From Gordonia jacobaea (GTDB taxonomy: Bacteria > Actinomycetota > Actinomycetes > Mycobacteriales > Mycobacteriaceae): 64,000 bases of DNA. Position 1 is the first letter of the stretch, and each line of letters opens with the position of its first letter. The notes beneath the pieces were generated by a model. That model had not been told where the DNA came from. It worked only from the letters and a program-made list of their open reading frames with translations, and ran no database searches. Made by a program: the position numbers and the translations under genes. The stretch spans positions 62,001-126,000 of the forward strand of contig NZ_LDTZ01000014.1 of the NCBI RefSeq assembly GCF_001186365.1, written 5' to 3'. Positions 10,315 through 18,826 of the stretch are shown piece after piece.

Positions 10315-10905
10315 GTGACGGTGGCTCACGATGACGGGGAACTCGGCCCGCGAGACCGGATGATCGTCTACGCCGCGGATCTGATCGGGCGAGACGGCGT
10401 ACCGGGGACGTCGATCGGCGACGTTCTCGCGGCCAGCAAGGCGCCACGCGGTTCGATCTATCACCACTTCCCGGGCGGGAAGTCGGAGTTGATGAACGAG
10501 GCCGTGCGGTACGCGGGGGAGTTCATCTCGTCGCGAATCGCCGACACCCACGCGGGTTCGGCCGCCGACGCCGTGGTCTCTATCGGAGACGTTTGGCGCA
10601 AGATGCTGGTCAGCACCGATTTCCAGCGCGGCTGCCCGGTGCTCGCGGGGGGACTCGCCCGGCGGGCCGAGCCGACGATGGCCGACGAGGCAGACGAGAT
10701 CTTTCGACGCTGGCGCCACCAGATCGCGGCACGCCTCGTCTACGAGGGAGTCGACGACGCGCGCGCCGACTCGCTGGCGAATCTGATCATCGCGGGTATC
10801 GAGGGGGCCGTCGGACTGTCGATGACCCAGCGCAGCGTCGAACCTCTTGATCTGGTGATCGATGAACTCTCCCGACTGTGTGAATCCGCCGTGGTCGTGG
10901 GCTGA
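10315..10905 (+). CDS. TetR family repressor (LmrA/YxaF-like)
   Basis: The 196-residue protein has an N-terminal helix-turn-helix at about residues 15-60 (GVPGTSIGDVLAASKAPRGSIYHHFPGGKSEL). The PRGSIYHHFPGGK recognition helix and the C-terminal domain with FQRGCPVLA resemble the LmrA/YxaF branch. Those repressors usually control one divergent gene, here the thioesterase. It starts with GTG. Two palindromes between the start codons are its likely operators. The ligand is unknown. Confidence 0.87.
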   Translation: MTVAHDDGELGPRDRMIVYAADLIGRDGVPGTSIGDVLAASKAPRGSIYHHFPGGKSELMNEAVRYAGEFISSRIADTHAGSAADAVVSIGDVWRKMLVSTDFQRGCPVLAGGLARRAEPTMADEADEIFRRWRHQIAARLVYEGVDDARADSLANLIIAGIEGAVGLSMTQRSVEPLDLVIDELSRLCESAVVVG

Positions 10906-11049
10906 AACAGCCCACCGCGTCGACCGTCGCGGGCAATACTGCCCACCTCGGGCCGGAGGTCTCTACACGGTGTTGTGCGCCACATAGTAGGTTCTCCCAC
11001 AGGCCCGGGCAGATTGTTGCTACCCGGGCAAGCTTGGGGGGAGGGAATC

Positions 11050-11727
11050 GTGACGCCGGTGTATCGGGAGGCGCTGGGTTCCGACTTCGACAAACTGCAC
11101 CCCAACGTCGCGTGGCGGTATTCGATCGACTCGACGTCGGGTGTGGCCCAACTCGGCAGCGGAATCTACGAGTCGGTGTACGTATCGTCGGCGCTGCCGC
11201 CACCGCTCGTCTGGTTCTACGCCAAGCGAAACGCGTTCCCGGCGCGGTCGAGCCGAATGGTGCCGTTCACCCAGAACCAGTACTGCTACGTCGACGAACT
11301 CGGCCGTGAATCGTTGGCCGTGCTGCGCACCTTCTCCTACACCAACGGCGACCGCGCGCTGAACTCGCTTCTGGTCGACGGCAGGTCCGGACTCGTCGAC
11401 TATTTCGGCGACGGCCCGGACCTGCTGTGGCCCATCGAGCCGTCGGTGACGCGGGCCGGCGAACTGCTTCTCGAGAGCGGGCCGATGCGCTGGCTTGGTC
11501 GCGGACCCAAGGTCGGGATGAAGGGCATGTTCGCCACCCAGATGAAGTACATCGAGGGATGGGACGACGAGCATGAGCGCTTCCGCTGCGACGCCACGGT
11601 CCGGAATCCGGTCGTCGGCGAGGTCATCCACTTCCGCGGGTGGTTCACCGCCGTCGACGTCGCCTGCGGTCTACGTGATATCCCGGACGAGGCGTGGCCG
11701 CTTCGCCTCGTCGACCGCGAGCATTGA
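11050..11727 (+). CDS. DUF4166 domain protein
   Basis: The 225-residue protein starts at GTG 11050 after a GGGGGGAGGG stretch. The opening TPVYREALGSDFDKLHPNVAWRY matches how DUF4166 proteins begin. The later GPMRWLGRGPKVGM and a C-terminal FRCDATVRNPVVGEVIHFRGWF region also fit. The family is soluble and its role is unknown. The frame is open 25 codons upstream, but GTG 11050 with its purine-rich leader is the better start. The SRPBCC gene follows 38 bases downstream. Confidence 0.6.
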   Translation: MTPVYREALGSDFDKLHPNVAWRYSIDSTSGVAQLGSGIYESVYVSSALPPPLVWFYAKRNAFPARSSRMVPFTQNQYCYVDELGRESLAVLRTFSYTNGDRALNSLLVDGRSGLVDYFGDGPDLLWPIEPSVTRAGELLLESGPMRWLGRGPKVGMKGMFATQMKYIEGWDDEHERFRCDATVRNPVVGEVIHFRGWFTAVDVACGLRDIPDEAWPLRLVDREH

Positions 11728-11765
11728 CGTCATCCCGATCACACGCACAAGGTAGGTTGCTCAGC

Positions 11766-12206
11766 ATGGCCGTCTCAGCAAAGACCGAATTCGATATCGC
11801 CGCACCGTTATCGGTGGTGATGGAAGTCCTGATGGACATCGAGTCACTCCCGGAATGGTCCGGCCCCCACAAAGCAGCGCAGATCGTCAGCACCCACGAT
11901 GACGGCACGCCGGACGAGGTCTCGATGACCGTCAATGCGGCAGGCATCAACGACGATCAGTCGGTGAATTACTCGTGGACCGACACCACCTGCGAGTGGA
12001 CGCTGATCAAGTCGACGACGCTCTCGGAGCAGCAGGGCAAGTACACGTTGACCGATAACGGCGACAGCACGCACGTCGAATTCGAGTTGCTGGTCGACCT
12101 CAAGATCAAACTGCCGGGACTCATCGTGAAGCGGGGGCAGAAGGTCGCCGTCGACACCGCGCGCAAAGGCTTGACCGCCGAGGCGGAGCGTCGCGCAAAG
12201 GCTTGA
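11766..12206 (+). CDS. SRPBCC (START-like) family protein
   Basis: The 146-residue protein begins AVSAKTEFDIAAPLSVVMEVLMDIESLPEWSGPHKAAQIV, the standard opening of polyketide cyclase/dehydrase-like SRPBCC proteins. It ends with a long helix (VDTARKGLTAEAERRAKA). These proteins form a deep hydrophobic pocket that binds lipids or aromatic molecules. Close homologues are common in mycobacteria with unknown function. A strong hairpin follows. Confidence 0.85.
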   Translation: MAVSAKTEFDIAAPLSVVMEVLMDIESLPEWSGPHKAAQIVSTHDDGTPDEVSMTVNAAGINDDQSVNYSWTDTTCEWTLIKSTTLSEQQGKYTLTDNGDSTHVEFELLVDLKIKLPGLIVKRGQKVAVDTARKGLTAEAERRAKA

Positions 12207-12234
12207 GCCACATAGCTTTTCGTACTTCCTGACA

Positions 12235-12275
12235 ACGACGCCGGAGTCCCGAGAGAGGGGACCCGGCGTCGTTTC
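12235..12275 (+). terminator. Rho-independent-type hairpin after the SRPBCC gene
   Basis: ACGACGCCGG (12235-12244) pairs with CCGGCGTCGT (12263-12272), with an inner TCCC/GGGG pairing, and TTTC follows. It ends the short DUF4166-SRPBCC unit. Confidence 0.78.
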
Positions 12276-12391
12276 CTATCCGTTACCTGAGAACGTGGGT
12301 TGCGCGGTATTCCTGATGGCGGTTGCGGGGTACGCTGATCGGGCTGCCCGCGTCTGCGTGACGCCCGATCGTCTTCTGGAGGCCAAATAAA

Positions 12392-12910
12392 TTGCGTATC
12401 AACACTTTTGCCGTCCGTGTCTTCGCCGTCGTCTGCGGAGGTGCGGGATTAGTTGCCGGGTTCGCGCTCGGTGGCGGTGATGCGCATGCGGGCACAGAAT
12501 GTAATGCCGCCAACGGCTCTTCGGTACAGCACATCTCGGGCACGAGCGGTTGCGGTGCGCGCGCGGGAGCAGGCAGCTCGGCAAGCGCGACCGACGCTTC
12601 GTCGAGCGGCACCGCGGTGGCAGTCGCCGACGGTGGAGGGCATGCCCGCGCACACAATCTGCAGCCGGGATCGACGGCGCTCGCGGGAGCCAACTCGGGC
12701 GGTAACGCCTACTCGGTCACCACCGGCCCGGGCGCGATGTCGATCGCTCAGGCGCGTCGCGGGAGCAACTCGGTCGCCGTCGGCGGATGGGGCGGCCAGG
12801 CGGTCGCGACGGAGCAGGGCGTCTCGTGCTCCGGCGGGTTCGCGGCGGCAGCCGACTCGGGCAGCGGCAAGGCATGCCTGCGCTCGGGATCGATCAGCCT
12901 GCGCAACTGA
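12392..12910 (+). CDS. Secreted Gly/Ala/Ser-rich protein with four cysteines (DUF6764-like)
   Basis: The 172-residue protein starts at TTG 12392, 9 bases after GGAGG. A signal peptide ends at about residue 33 (GGGDAHAGTEC). The mature chain is low in complexity (Gly, Ala, Ser) with NSGGNAYSV- and GSNSVAVGG-like beta-turn segments. Four Cys (TECN, SGCG, VSCS, KACL) could make two disulfides at its ends. Similar proteins occur in mycolic-acid actinobacteria, and I place it near DUF6764 only tentatively. It is likely an envelope or secreted protein. Confidence 0.6.
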   Translation: MRINTFAVRVFAVVCGGAGLVAGFALGGGDAHAGTECNAANGSSVQHISGTSGCGARAGAGSSASATDASSSGTAVAVADGGGHARAHNLQPGSTALAGANSGGNAYSVTTGPGAMSIAQARRGSNSVAVGGWGGQAVATEQGVSCSGGFAAAADSGSGKACLRSGSISLRN

Positions 12911-12959
12911 ACGTCTTCTTCGACTGAACCCGCGCTACTGAAGTCTTGAGTACCGGGCC

Positions 12960-12995
12960 GACTGCCGACGCTCCCAACGGGGTGCGTCGGCAGTC
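12960..12995 (+). terminator. Hairpin terminator
   Basis: GACTGCCGACGC (12960-12971) pairs perfectly with GCGTCGGCAGTC (12984-12995) around a 12-base loop. It lies 50 bases after the secreted protein gene and before ppk2. Confidence 0.75.
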
Positions 12996-13084
12996 TGCAT
13001 TTCGGGACCAACGCCACGTTCTCGCCGAAGCCGAGTTCACCTCATTGCCACGCGGTGTTTGCCGGATACGCATATCTTTGGGTG

Positions 13085-14032
13085 GTGACCGAGTTACACG
13101 ATCTCGAAGCCGTCGGCCCCGATTTCAGCAAGTTGAACGGACGTGAGGCCCTCCAGCAGCTCGTCGATCTGAAGGACACCACGCAGTTCACGGTGAACGA
13201 CGATGACGACGACGACCCGATCCTCCTCACGCTTCCCGAGCGCAATGTGGTGGACACCTGGCGTGAGGATTACCCGTACGACGAGCGCATGAGCCGTCGG
13301 GAGTACGAGATCACCAAGCGTCGACTGCAGATCGAACTGTTGAAGATGCAGAAGTGGTCCAAGCAGACCGGCCAACGTCACCTGTGGCTCTTCGAAGGAC
13401 GCGACGCCGCGGGCAAGGGCGGCACCATCAAACGTTTCAACGAGCACCTCAATCCGCGCGGCGCGCACACCGTCGCGTTGGAGAAGCCGAGCGAGCGTGA
13501 ATCCACGCAGTGGTATTTCCAGCGTTACGTGCAGCATCTGCCCGCAGGCGGCGAGATCATCTTCTTCGACCGGTCCTGGTACAACAGAGCGGGCGTCGAG
13601 CGGGTCATGGGATTCTGCACCGACGAGCAGTACGACGAGTTCATGCGACAGGCCCCCGGATTCGAGAAGATGCTCGTCGACGACGGCATCAGCTTGATCA
13701 AGTTCTGGTTCTCGGTCACGCCGCTCGAGCAGCGCACCCGGTTCGCGATCCGACAGATCGACCCCGTCCGGCAGTGGAAGCTCTCGCCGATGGATCTGGC
13801 CTCCCTGGACAAGTGGGACGCGTACACCGCGGCCAAGGAGACGATGTTCGAGCGCACCGACACCGACCACGCGCCGTGGACCGTCGTGAAGAGCAACGAT
13901 AAAAAGCGTGCCCGCATCAACGCGATGCGCTACGTGCTGTCGCTATTCGACTACGAGGGCAAGGACGAAGAATTCGTCGGCCAGCCCGATCCGCTGATCG
14001 TCGGGCGTGCCCGCGACCTGGTCGGGGAGTGA
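13085..14032 (+). CDS. ppk2: Polyphosphate kinase 2
   Basis: The protein has 315 residues when started at GTG 13085. An upstream GTG at 13055 would add 10 residues lacking family content. The PPK2 core is complete: Walker A LFEGRDAAGKGGTIKRF, the lid/substrate block ALEKPSERESTQWYFQRY, and Walker B EIIFFDRSWYNRAGVERVMG. PPK2 reversibly transfers phosphate between polyphosphate and nucleoside diphosphates, usually making GTP or ATP. The DRSWYNRAGVE block is typical of the large single-domain class I enzymes. A TACGCATATCT stretch upstream may be a -10 close enough for a leaderless transcript. Confidence 0.93.
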   Translation: MTELHDLEAVGPDFSKLNGREALQQLVDLKDTTQFTVNDDDDDDPILLTLPERNVVDTWREDYPYDERMSRREYEITKRRLQIELLKMQKWSKQTGQRHLWLFEGRDAAGKGGTIKRFNEHLNPRGAHTVALEKPSERESTQWYFQRYVQHLPAGGEIIFFDRSWYNRAGVERVMGFCTDEQYDEFMRQAPGFEKMLVDDGISLIKFWFSVTPLEQRTRFAIRQIDPVRQWKLSPMDLASLDKWDAYTAAKETMFERTDTDHAPWTVVKSNDKKRARINAMRYVLSLFDYEGKDEEFVGQPDPLIVGRARDLVGE

Positions 14033-14084
14033 CCGCCGCCGAACGCACATCGAGAGGTCAGCATCGACCGGTAGCGTCATAGCC

Positions 14085-14897
14085 GTGCGAACCTTCCTCA
14101 GTGGTCTGGCGACGATCGTCGCGGTCGTAGCCATCGTTCTTGCAGTGCCCGCTGTGTGGATCAGCGAACGAATCGTCAGCGACGACGGCTTCAGCTCTCT
14201 GATCGAGCCGGTCGGTCACGACCAGGCGGTCAAGGACTACCTCGCAGGCCAGATCACCGACGAGATCGCTTCGCGCACGTCGATTTCGGGAGCCGAGTCC
14301 GTCGTGCGGCCGCTCGCAAACGCCTATACCAACAGCTCGCAGTTCCCCGCCGACTTCGCCGACGTCGCCAAGCAGCAGCACCAATGGCTGTTCGACGAGG
14401 CGTCGGACCCGAATGCGCCGATGCAACTCGACATCACACCGATGGTCAACCGCGTGCTCGCGAGCGCGCGTGTCGGTGTCACGGTCTCCGGCTCCATCAC
14501 GATCCCGGTCTCCAGCGGCAACACCGGGCTACACGCGGGCGCATATCACCGGGCGGGCGAGCAGATCACGACGATCGGCAAGGTGTCGGTGATCGTGGGG
14601 ATCATCGCTGCGGTCATCGCGTTGCTCGTGGCAAGGCGACGCGGGACCGTGATCGCGTGGCTCGGCATCGCGGCGGTCATCGCGGGCGTGGTGTGCTGGG
14701 CGGGCGCGAATCTCTACGGGGCATATGTGAAGAACGACCTCTCGTCGTCGGAGAACAGCGCCAAACCAGTCGCCGACGTCGTGATCGACACCATCTCGCA
14801 AGAGCTGCAATGGACCGGCGTGATCTCGATGCTGGTGGGTGCTGGCATCTTTGTGTTCGGCGTCGTGGTGCGTCTGGTCTTCGGCGGAAGGCGTTGA
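14085..14897 (+). CDS. Four-helix membrane protein of unknown function
   Basis: The 270-residue protein starts at GTG 14085. It has an N-terminal membrane anchor (FLSGLATIVAVVAIVLAVPAVWI), an extracytoplasmic region of about 150 residues, and three C-terminal membrane helices (about 178-200, 207-230 and 248-268). The extracytoplasmic part includes YLAGQITDEIASRT, which resembles channel- or integral-membrane-type proteins common in actinobacteria. No enzyme motif is visible. Its stop overlaps the TTG start of the hydrolase gene, so the two are co-translated. Confidence 0.78.
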   Translation: MRTFLSGLATIVAVVAIVLAVPAVWISERIVSDDGFSSLIEPVGHDQAVKDYLAGQITDEIASRTSISGAESVVRPLANAYTNSSQFPADFADVAKQQHQWLFDEASDPNAPMQLDITPMVNRVLASARVGVTVSGSITIPVSSGNTGLHAGAYHRAGEQITTIGKVSVIVGIIAAVIALLVARRRGTVIAWLGIAAVIAGVVCWAGANLYGAYVKNDLSSSENSAKPVADVVIDTISQELQWTGVISMLVGAGIFVFGVVVRLVFGGRR

Positions 14898-15793
14898 CCT
14901 TCTCCAATGCGGGTGCCGGCTTCTCCACCCCGCAGCGCGCTCCCGACGTCATCGACGACGTCGTGCTCGCCGACGGCACCCGCACGCCGCTGCGGATCTT
15001 CGTCGCCGACTCGGTCGCCCCGACGCCGCTGATCGTTCTGTTTCCCGGACTGGGAACTCCGGCAAGCTACTTCGACCTGTTCGCCACCCGCTGCGCCGCC
15101 GCCGGGGTGTCGGTGGCGTGCGCAGACCTGCGCGGGCAGGGGGCAAGCAGGCCGCGCCCGTCACGCGCCAGCGCGTTCGGCCAGCAGGAGATGGTTGTCG
15201 ACGACGTGCCGTCGGCAATCGCCGTCGCCCGACGGCAGGTCCCCGAAGGCCCGCTATTCGTCGCCGGTCACTCGATGGGCGGACACATTGCGTCGCTGTA
15301 TGCGGCGCGGCAGGCGCACCTCGGCGCCGACGACAGTCATCGACTGAGCGGCCTCATTCTCATCGCCTCCGGTGTGCCGTTCCACAGGCTCTACCGCGGC
15401 GGCTCGGGTCTGCGGGCCTCGTTGGGGCCGCTCGCGATGTACCGCATTTCGCATGCTGTCGGCTTCTGGCCGGGAACGGTCGTCGAGGGCTACGGCAGGC
15501 AGTCCCGCGTGCTCATCCGCGATTGGACGTATCTGAACAGGCACGGCCGATTCAGTCCACGCGGTGCCGACATCGACTACGAGGCCGCTTTCGGAGAGAT
15601 CGACATCCCGGTGCTCGCGGTGACGATCGGCGCCGACGCCGACGCACCGCCGCAGGTCATGGGCGCCATGACCGCGAAGTTCACCCGCGGCGCCGTCGAC
15701 CATCGGCACATCGCAGCACCACTCGGGCACAACCGTTGGGCGCGCGATCCGGCCGCGCCTCGCCTGGTCTGCGAGTGGCTGCACGAGCTGTGA
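14894..15793 (+). CDS. Alpha/beta hydrolase (serine aminopeptidase S33-like)
   Basis: The 299-residue protein starts at TTG 14894, overlapping the previous stop (TTGA). LIVLFPGLGTPASYFDLFATRCA is the oxyanion strand region, GHSMGGHIASLYAARQ holds the Ser nucleophile at about residue 127, and the His is probably in HIAAPLGHNRWARD near the end. The family includes esterases and lipases acting on small lipophilic esters. It has no signal peptide, and coupling to the membrane protein suggests it works at the inner face of the membrane. Confidence 0.83.
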   Translation: MTFSNAGAGFSTPQRAPDVIDDVVLADGTRTPLRIFVADSVAPTPLIVLFPGLGTPASYFDLFATRCAAAGVSVACADLRGQGASRPRPSRASAFGQQEMVVDDVPSAIAVARRQVPEGPLFVAGHSMGGHIASLYAARQAHLGADDSHRLSGLILIASGVPFHRLYRGGSGLRASLGPLAMYRISHAVGFWPGTVVEGYGRQSRVLIRDWTYLNRHGRFSPRGADIDYEAAFGEIDIPVLAVTIGADADAPPQVMGAMTAKFTRGAVDHRHIAAPLGHNRWARDPAAPRLVCEWLHEL

Positions 15794-15858
15794 GGTTCCT
15801 CCGAGGATGACCTCGGTCAGCGTCGATCGCGGGCGCAGTAGCCTTCGGTGCGTCACAC

Positions 15859-16587
15859 TTGACCACGATGACGCAGGCAACCGGTGACACGACGACGAGC
15901 CGGCGACCACGACGTGTGGCCGCCCACCTCGTGTCGTGCCTCCGCAGCGCACCACTGACGTTCCTCTGGCTCGCGGTCTTGTTGGCGACGACCATCGCGC
16001 AGCACCTGATGAGCCCGGCCGACCTCGATCGCGTGCTCGGCGCACGCTCGACCAACCTCGAACACCTCACGCACGATCCGATCCACGTCCTATGGACCAG
16101 CCTGTTCTGGATCGACGGCGCGTTCTGGCTGCCCTGGGCGGTGGCCTTCTGCATCTTCCATGTGCCCGCCGAGCGGTGGCTTGGCTCGTGGCGCTGGCTC
16201 CTCGTCGGAGCATCGGCGCACATCATCGCGACGTTCGTCAGTCAGGGTGTGCTGGGGCTCGCCATCCACGAGGGCGTCCGCAGCGCCGACATGATCCACG
16301 TGCAGGATGTCGGCGTCAGCTACTTCTTCGCCGGGGTCGTCGGAGTACTCACATATCGGATCGCGCGACCCTGGCGATGGATCTACCTCGCGGGAGTGTT
16401 CATCTACTACGCCGTTCCGGTGATCACCGACCTCAGTTTCACCAACATCGGCCATCTGAGCGCCGCGCTGATCGGGCTCGCGTGGTACCCGATCACGCGC
16501 GGACGCGGCGAGGCGTGGGACCCCGTCGCCTCGGCCCGTCGGCTGCGTGAGCGTTGGACGCGTGGACGGCAACGCGTGACGGACTGA
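15859..16587 (+). CDS. Rhomboid-like membrane protein
   Basis: The 242-residue protein starts at TTG 15859, or possibly at ATG 15868. About six membrane helices are visible. The helix with VGVSYFFAGVVGVL takes the place of the rhomboid GxSG motif, but the last Gly is replaced by Tyr. The helix with NIGHLSAALIGLAWYP has the His expected for the dyad and the small-residue packing of TM6. A Ser and a His are therefore both present and activity is possible but not assured. The substrate is unknown. Confidence 0.7.
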   Translation: MTTMTQATGDTTTSRRPRRVAAHLVSCLRSAPLTFLWLAVLLATTIAQHLMSPADLDRVLGARSTNLEHLTHDPIHVLWTSLFWIDGAFWLPWAVAFCIFHVPAERWLGSWRWLLVGASAHIIATFVSQGVLGLAIHEGVRSADMIHVQDVGVSYFFAGVVGVLTYRIARPWRWIYLAGVFIYYAVPVITDLSFTNIGHLSAALIGLAWYPITRGRGEAWDPVASARRLRERWTRGRQRVTD

Positions 16588-16623
16588 ACGCCGAGGCGCA
16601 CCCGCGCCTACGAGCCGTCGTCT

Positions 16624-18684
16624 CTAGTTCTCGCCTTGTTTCTCCGTCTCACCCAACGTCTCCCAGAGAAACTCGTAGGCCAGCGCCGACTTGTATGCCG
16701 CCTGCTTGTTGTCGGCGGCGCCGCCGTGGCCGCCCTCGATGTTCTCGTAGTAGTCGACGGTGTGTCCGTTTTCTTCAAGCCGCGCAACGAGTTTGCGCGC
16801 GTGACCCGGGTGTACGCGATCGTCGCGAGTCGAGGTCGTCACAAGGATCGGCGGGTAGTCGACGTCGCGTCGGATGTTCTGATAGGGCGAGAACGGCTCC
16901 ATGAACGCCCACTCCTCGGGGTCTTCCGGATTGCCGTACTCGGCAACCCACGACGCTCCCGCGAGCAGAAGGTGGTAGCGGTACATGTCGATCAGCGGCA
17001 CCTGGCAGACGAGTGCACCGAAGAGCTCGGGATAGCGGGTGAGCATGACGCCCATCAGCAGTCCGCCATTCGAACCGCCCTGTGCACCAAGCTGTTCCGG
17101 AGTCGTGAAGCGTCGAATGACCAGGTCCTTCGCAACGCTGGAGAAGTCCTCGTAAACGAGATGGCGTCCCGCCTTCTGCGCCACGGTGTGCCATGCGGGG
17201 CCGTACTCGCCGCCACCACGGATATTGGCGATCACATAGATGCCGCCGCGTTCGATCCATGCCCTCCCGGCAACCGTCAAATAGCCTGGGGTGAGAGCAT
17301 TTTCGAAGCCGCCGTACCCGTAGAGCAGCGTCGGCCCGCTCGTGACGTCGGTACGTCGAACGACGAAGTAGGGGATGAGCGTGCCGTCGTCGGACGTCGC
17401 GAAGTACTGCTCGGTGGTCACTGCCGATGCGTCGAAGAACTCGGGGCTGTGCTTGATCACGGTGGCGTCGTCGGAGCCGATCGTGCCGTGCAGCAGGCTG
17501 GGCGGTTCGGTGAACGACGTGGCCGACCAGAAGACTTCGTCGCTGTGATCGGGGTCGGTGTCGAGCACGGAAATCGTTGCCAGGCCCGGTAATCCGGCTA
17601 TCTCGACGGGCGACCAGTCGCCAACGGTCAGCACCGTGATCGACGTGTGTACGTCGTGCAGCGTCGTGATGATCAGGTAGTTCTTGGTGAACGTGAAGTC
17701 GACGAGGCTGGTGTGGCCATCCGGCTCGAAGAGCACTGTGGCGTCGCGGTTGCCGTCGAGGTAGGCCTGATAGTCGAACGTGAGGAGCGTGCCGGGCGCG
17801 TACGTCGGACCGTCGGGACCCGTCGGCGACCATTCCGAGCGCGTCATGACCAGCAGCCAGTCGCGTCGTACGCCCGCGTACGCGTCGGTGGGTACGTCGA
17901 TGAGGACGAGCTCGCCGTCACGGTTCTCGAAGAGCAGAGAGTTGAAGAAATCCGTTGCGCGAGAAACAAAATGACGTTCGTAGCCGGGGGTGTCGTCGTA
18001 GACGGCTCGGATCGAGATGTCCGACGGTTCGCCGGTGAAGACGGTGACGGCGTCGTCGAGAGGGGTGCCGCGCGTCCAGCGTTTCGCGATGCGCGGGTAT
18101 CCCGATTCGGTCAGCGAGCTGTGCCCGTCGGGTGCGGTACCGAAGTCGGTGCCGACGTAGACGTTGTCCTCGTCGATCCAACTCACCGTCGACTTGTTCT
18201 CGGGGAGCGTGAATCCGTCGGTGACCCAGGTGCGTGTGGTGAGGTCGAATTCGCGCACCACCGCGGCGTCGGCACCGCCGCGCGACAGCGAGATCAGCAC
18301 TCGCCGATAATCGGGGCGCAGCGCCGTCGCGCCCTTCCACACCCAGTTCTCGTCCTCGGACTTGGCGAGTTCGTCGACGTCGATCAATACGTCCCACTCG
18401 GGATCGTCGGTGATGTAGGAGTCGAGGGTCGTGCGGCGCCACAGGCCGCGCGTATTGGTGGCGTCGCGCCAGAAGTTGTAGAGGTAGTCGCCGCGGCGTC
18501 GAACGTAGGGGATGCGGTCGTCGGTGTCGAGGGCTTCGAGGGTCTGTTCCTCGATCTCGGCGAAGCGCTTCGACGCGGTCAGCCGGTCGACGGTCGGGGC
18601 GTTGTGCTCGCGCACCCAGTCGAGCGCGGAGTCGGAGGTGACCTCCTCGAGCCACAGGTAAGGGTCGGTGCTCTCGGATGTCAT
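16624..18684 (-). CDS. Prolyl oligopeptidase family serine peptidase (S9A)
   Basis: The 686-residue protein has the propeller at about residues 70-400 and a C-terminal hydrolase domain. Catalytic residues are visible: Ser in LGAQGGSNGGLLMGVML, Asp in VTTSTRDDRVHPGHARKL and His in NIEGGHGGAADNKQ. The opening TDPYLWLEEVTSDSALDWVREHN is typical. It lacks a signal peptide, so it should cleave short peptides after Pro (or basic residues in the oligopeptidase B branch) in the cytoplasm. M. tuberculosis has a prolyl oligopeptidase gene (Rv0457c) in the corresponding stretch. Confidence 0.93.
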   Translation of the reverse strand: MTSESTDPYLWLEEVTSDSALDWVREHNAPTVDRLTASKRFAEIEEQTLEALDTDDRIPYVRRRGDYLYNFWRDATNTRGLWRRTTLDSYITDDPEWDVLIDVDELAKSEDENWVWKGATALRPDYRRVLISLSRGGADAAVVREFDLTTRTWVTDGFTLPENKSTVSWIDEDNVYVGTDFGTAPDGHSSLTESGYPRIAKRWTRGTPLDDAVTVFTGEPSDISIRAVYDDTPGYERHFVSRATDFFNSLLFENRDGELVLIDVPTDAYAGVRRDWLLVMTRSEWSPTGPDGPTYAPGTLLTFDYQAYLDGNRDATVLFEPDGHTSLVDFTFTKNYLIITTLHDVHTSITVLTVGDWSPVEIAGLPGLATISVLDTDPDHSDEVFWSATSFTEPPSLLHGTIGSDDATVIKHSPEFFDASAVTTEQYFATSDDGTLIPYFVVRRTDVTSGPTLLYGYGGFENALTPGYLTVAGRAWIERGGIYVIANIRGGGEYGPAWHTVAQKAGRHLVYEDFSSVAKDLVIRRFTTPEQLGAQGGSNGGLLMGVMLTRYPELFGALVCQVPLIDMYRYHLLLAGASWVAEYGNPEDPEEWAFMEPFSPYQNIRRDVDYPPILVTTSTRDDRVHPGHARKLVARLEENGHTVDYYENIEGGHGGAADNKQAAYKSALAYEFLWETLGETEKQGEN

Positions 18685-18826
18685 CGGTGCGCAACCTCTC
18701 GTCGGGGACGTCTGGCGTGGTCGATCGTCCGCTCACACGGACCTACTGGCCAAAATAGCGCGCCCGCGTATTCGGGTCGGCGCGCTGCTGGTCGGCGGTG
18801 TCGGCAGCGTGTCGATACGGTCAGGC

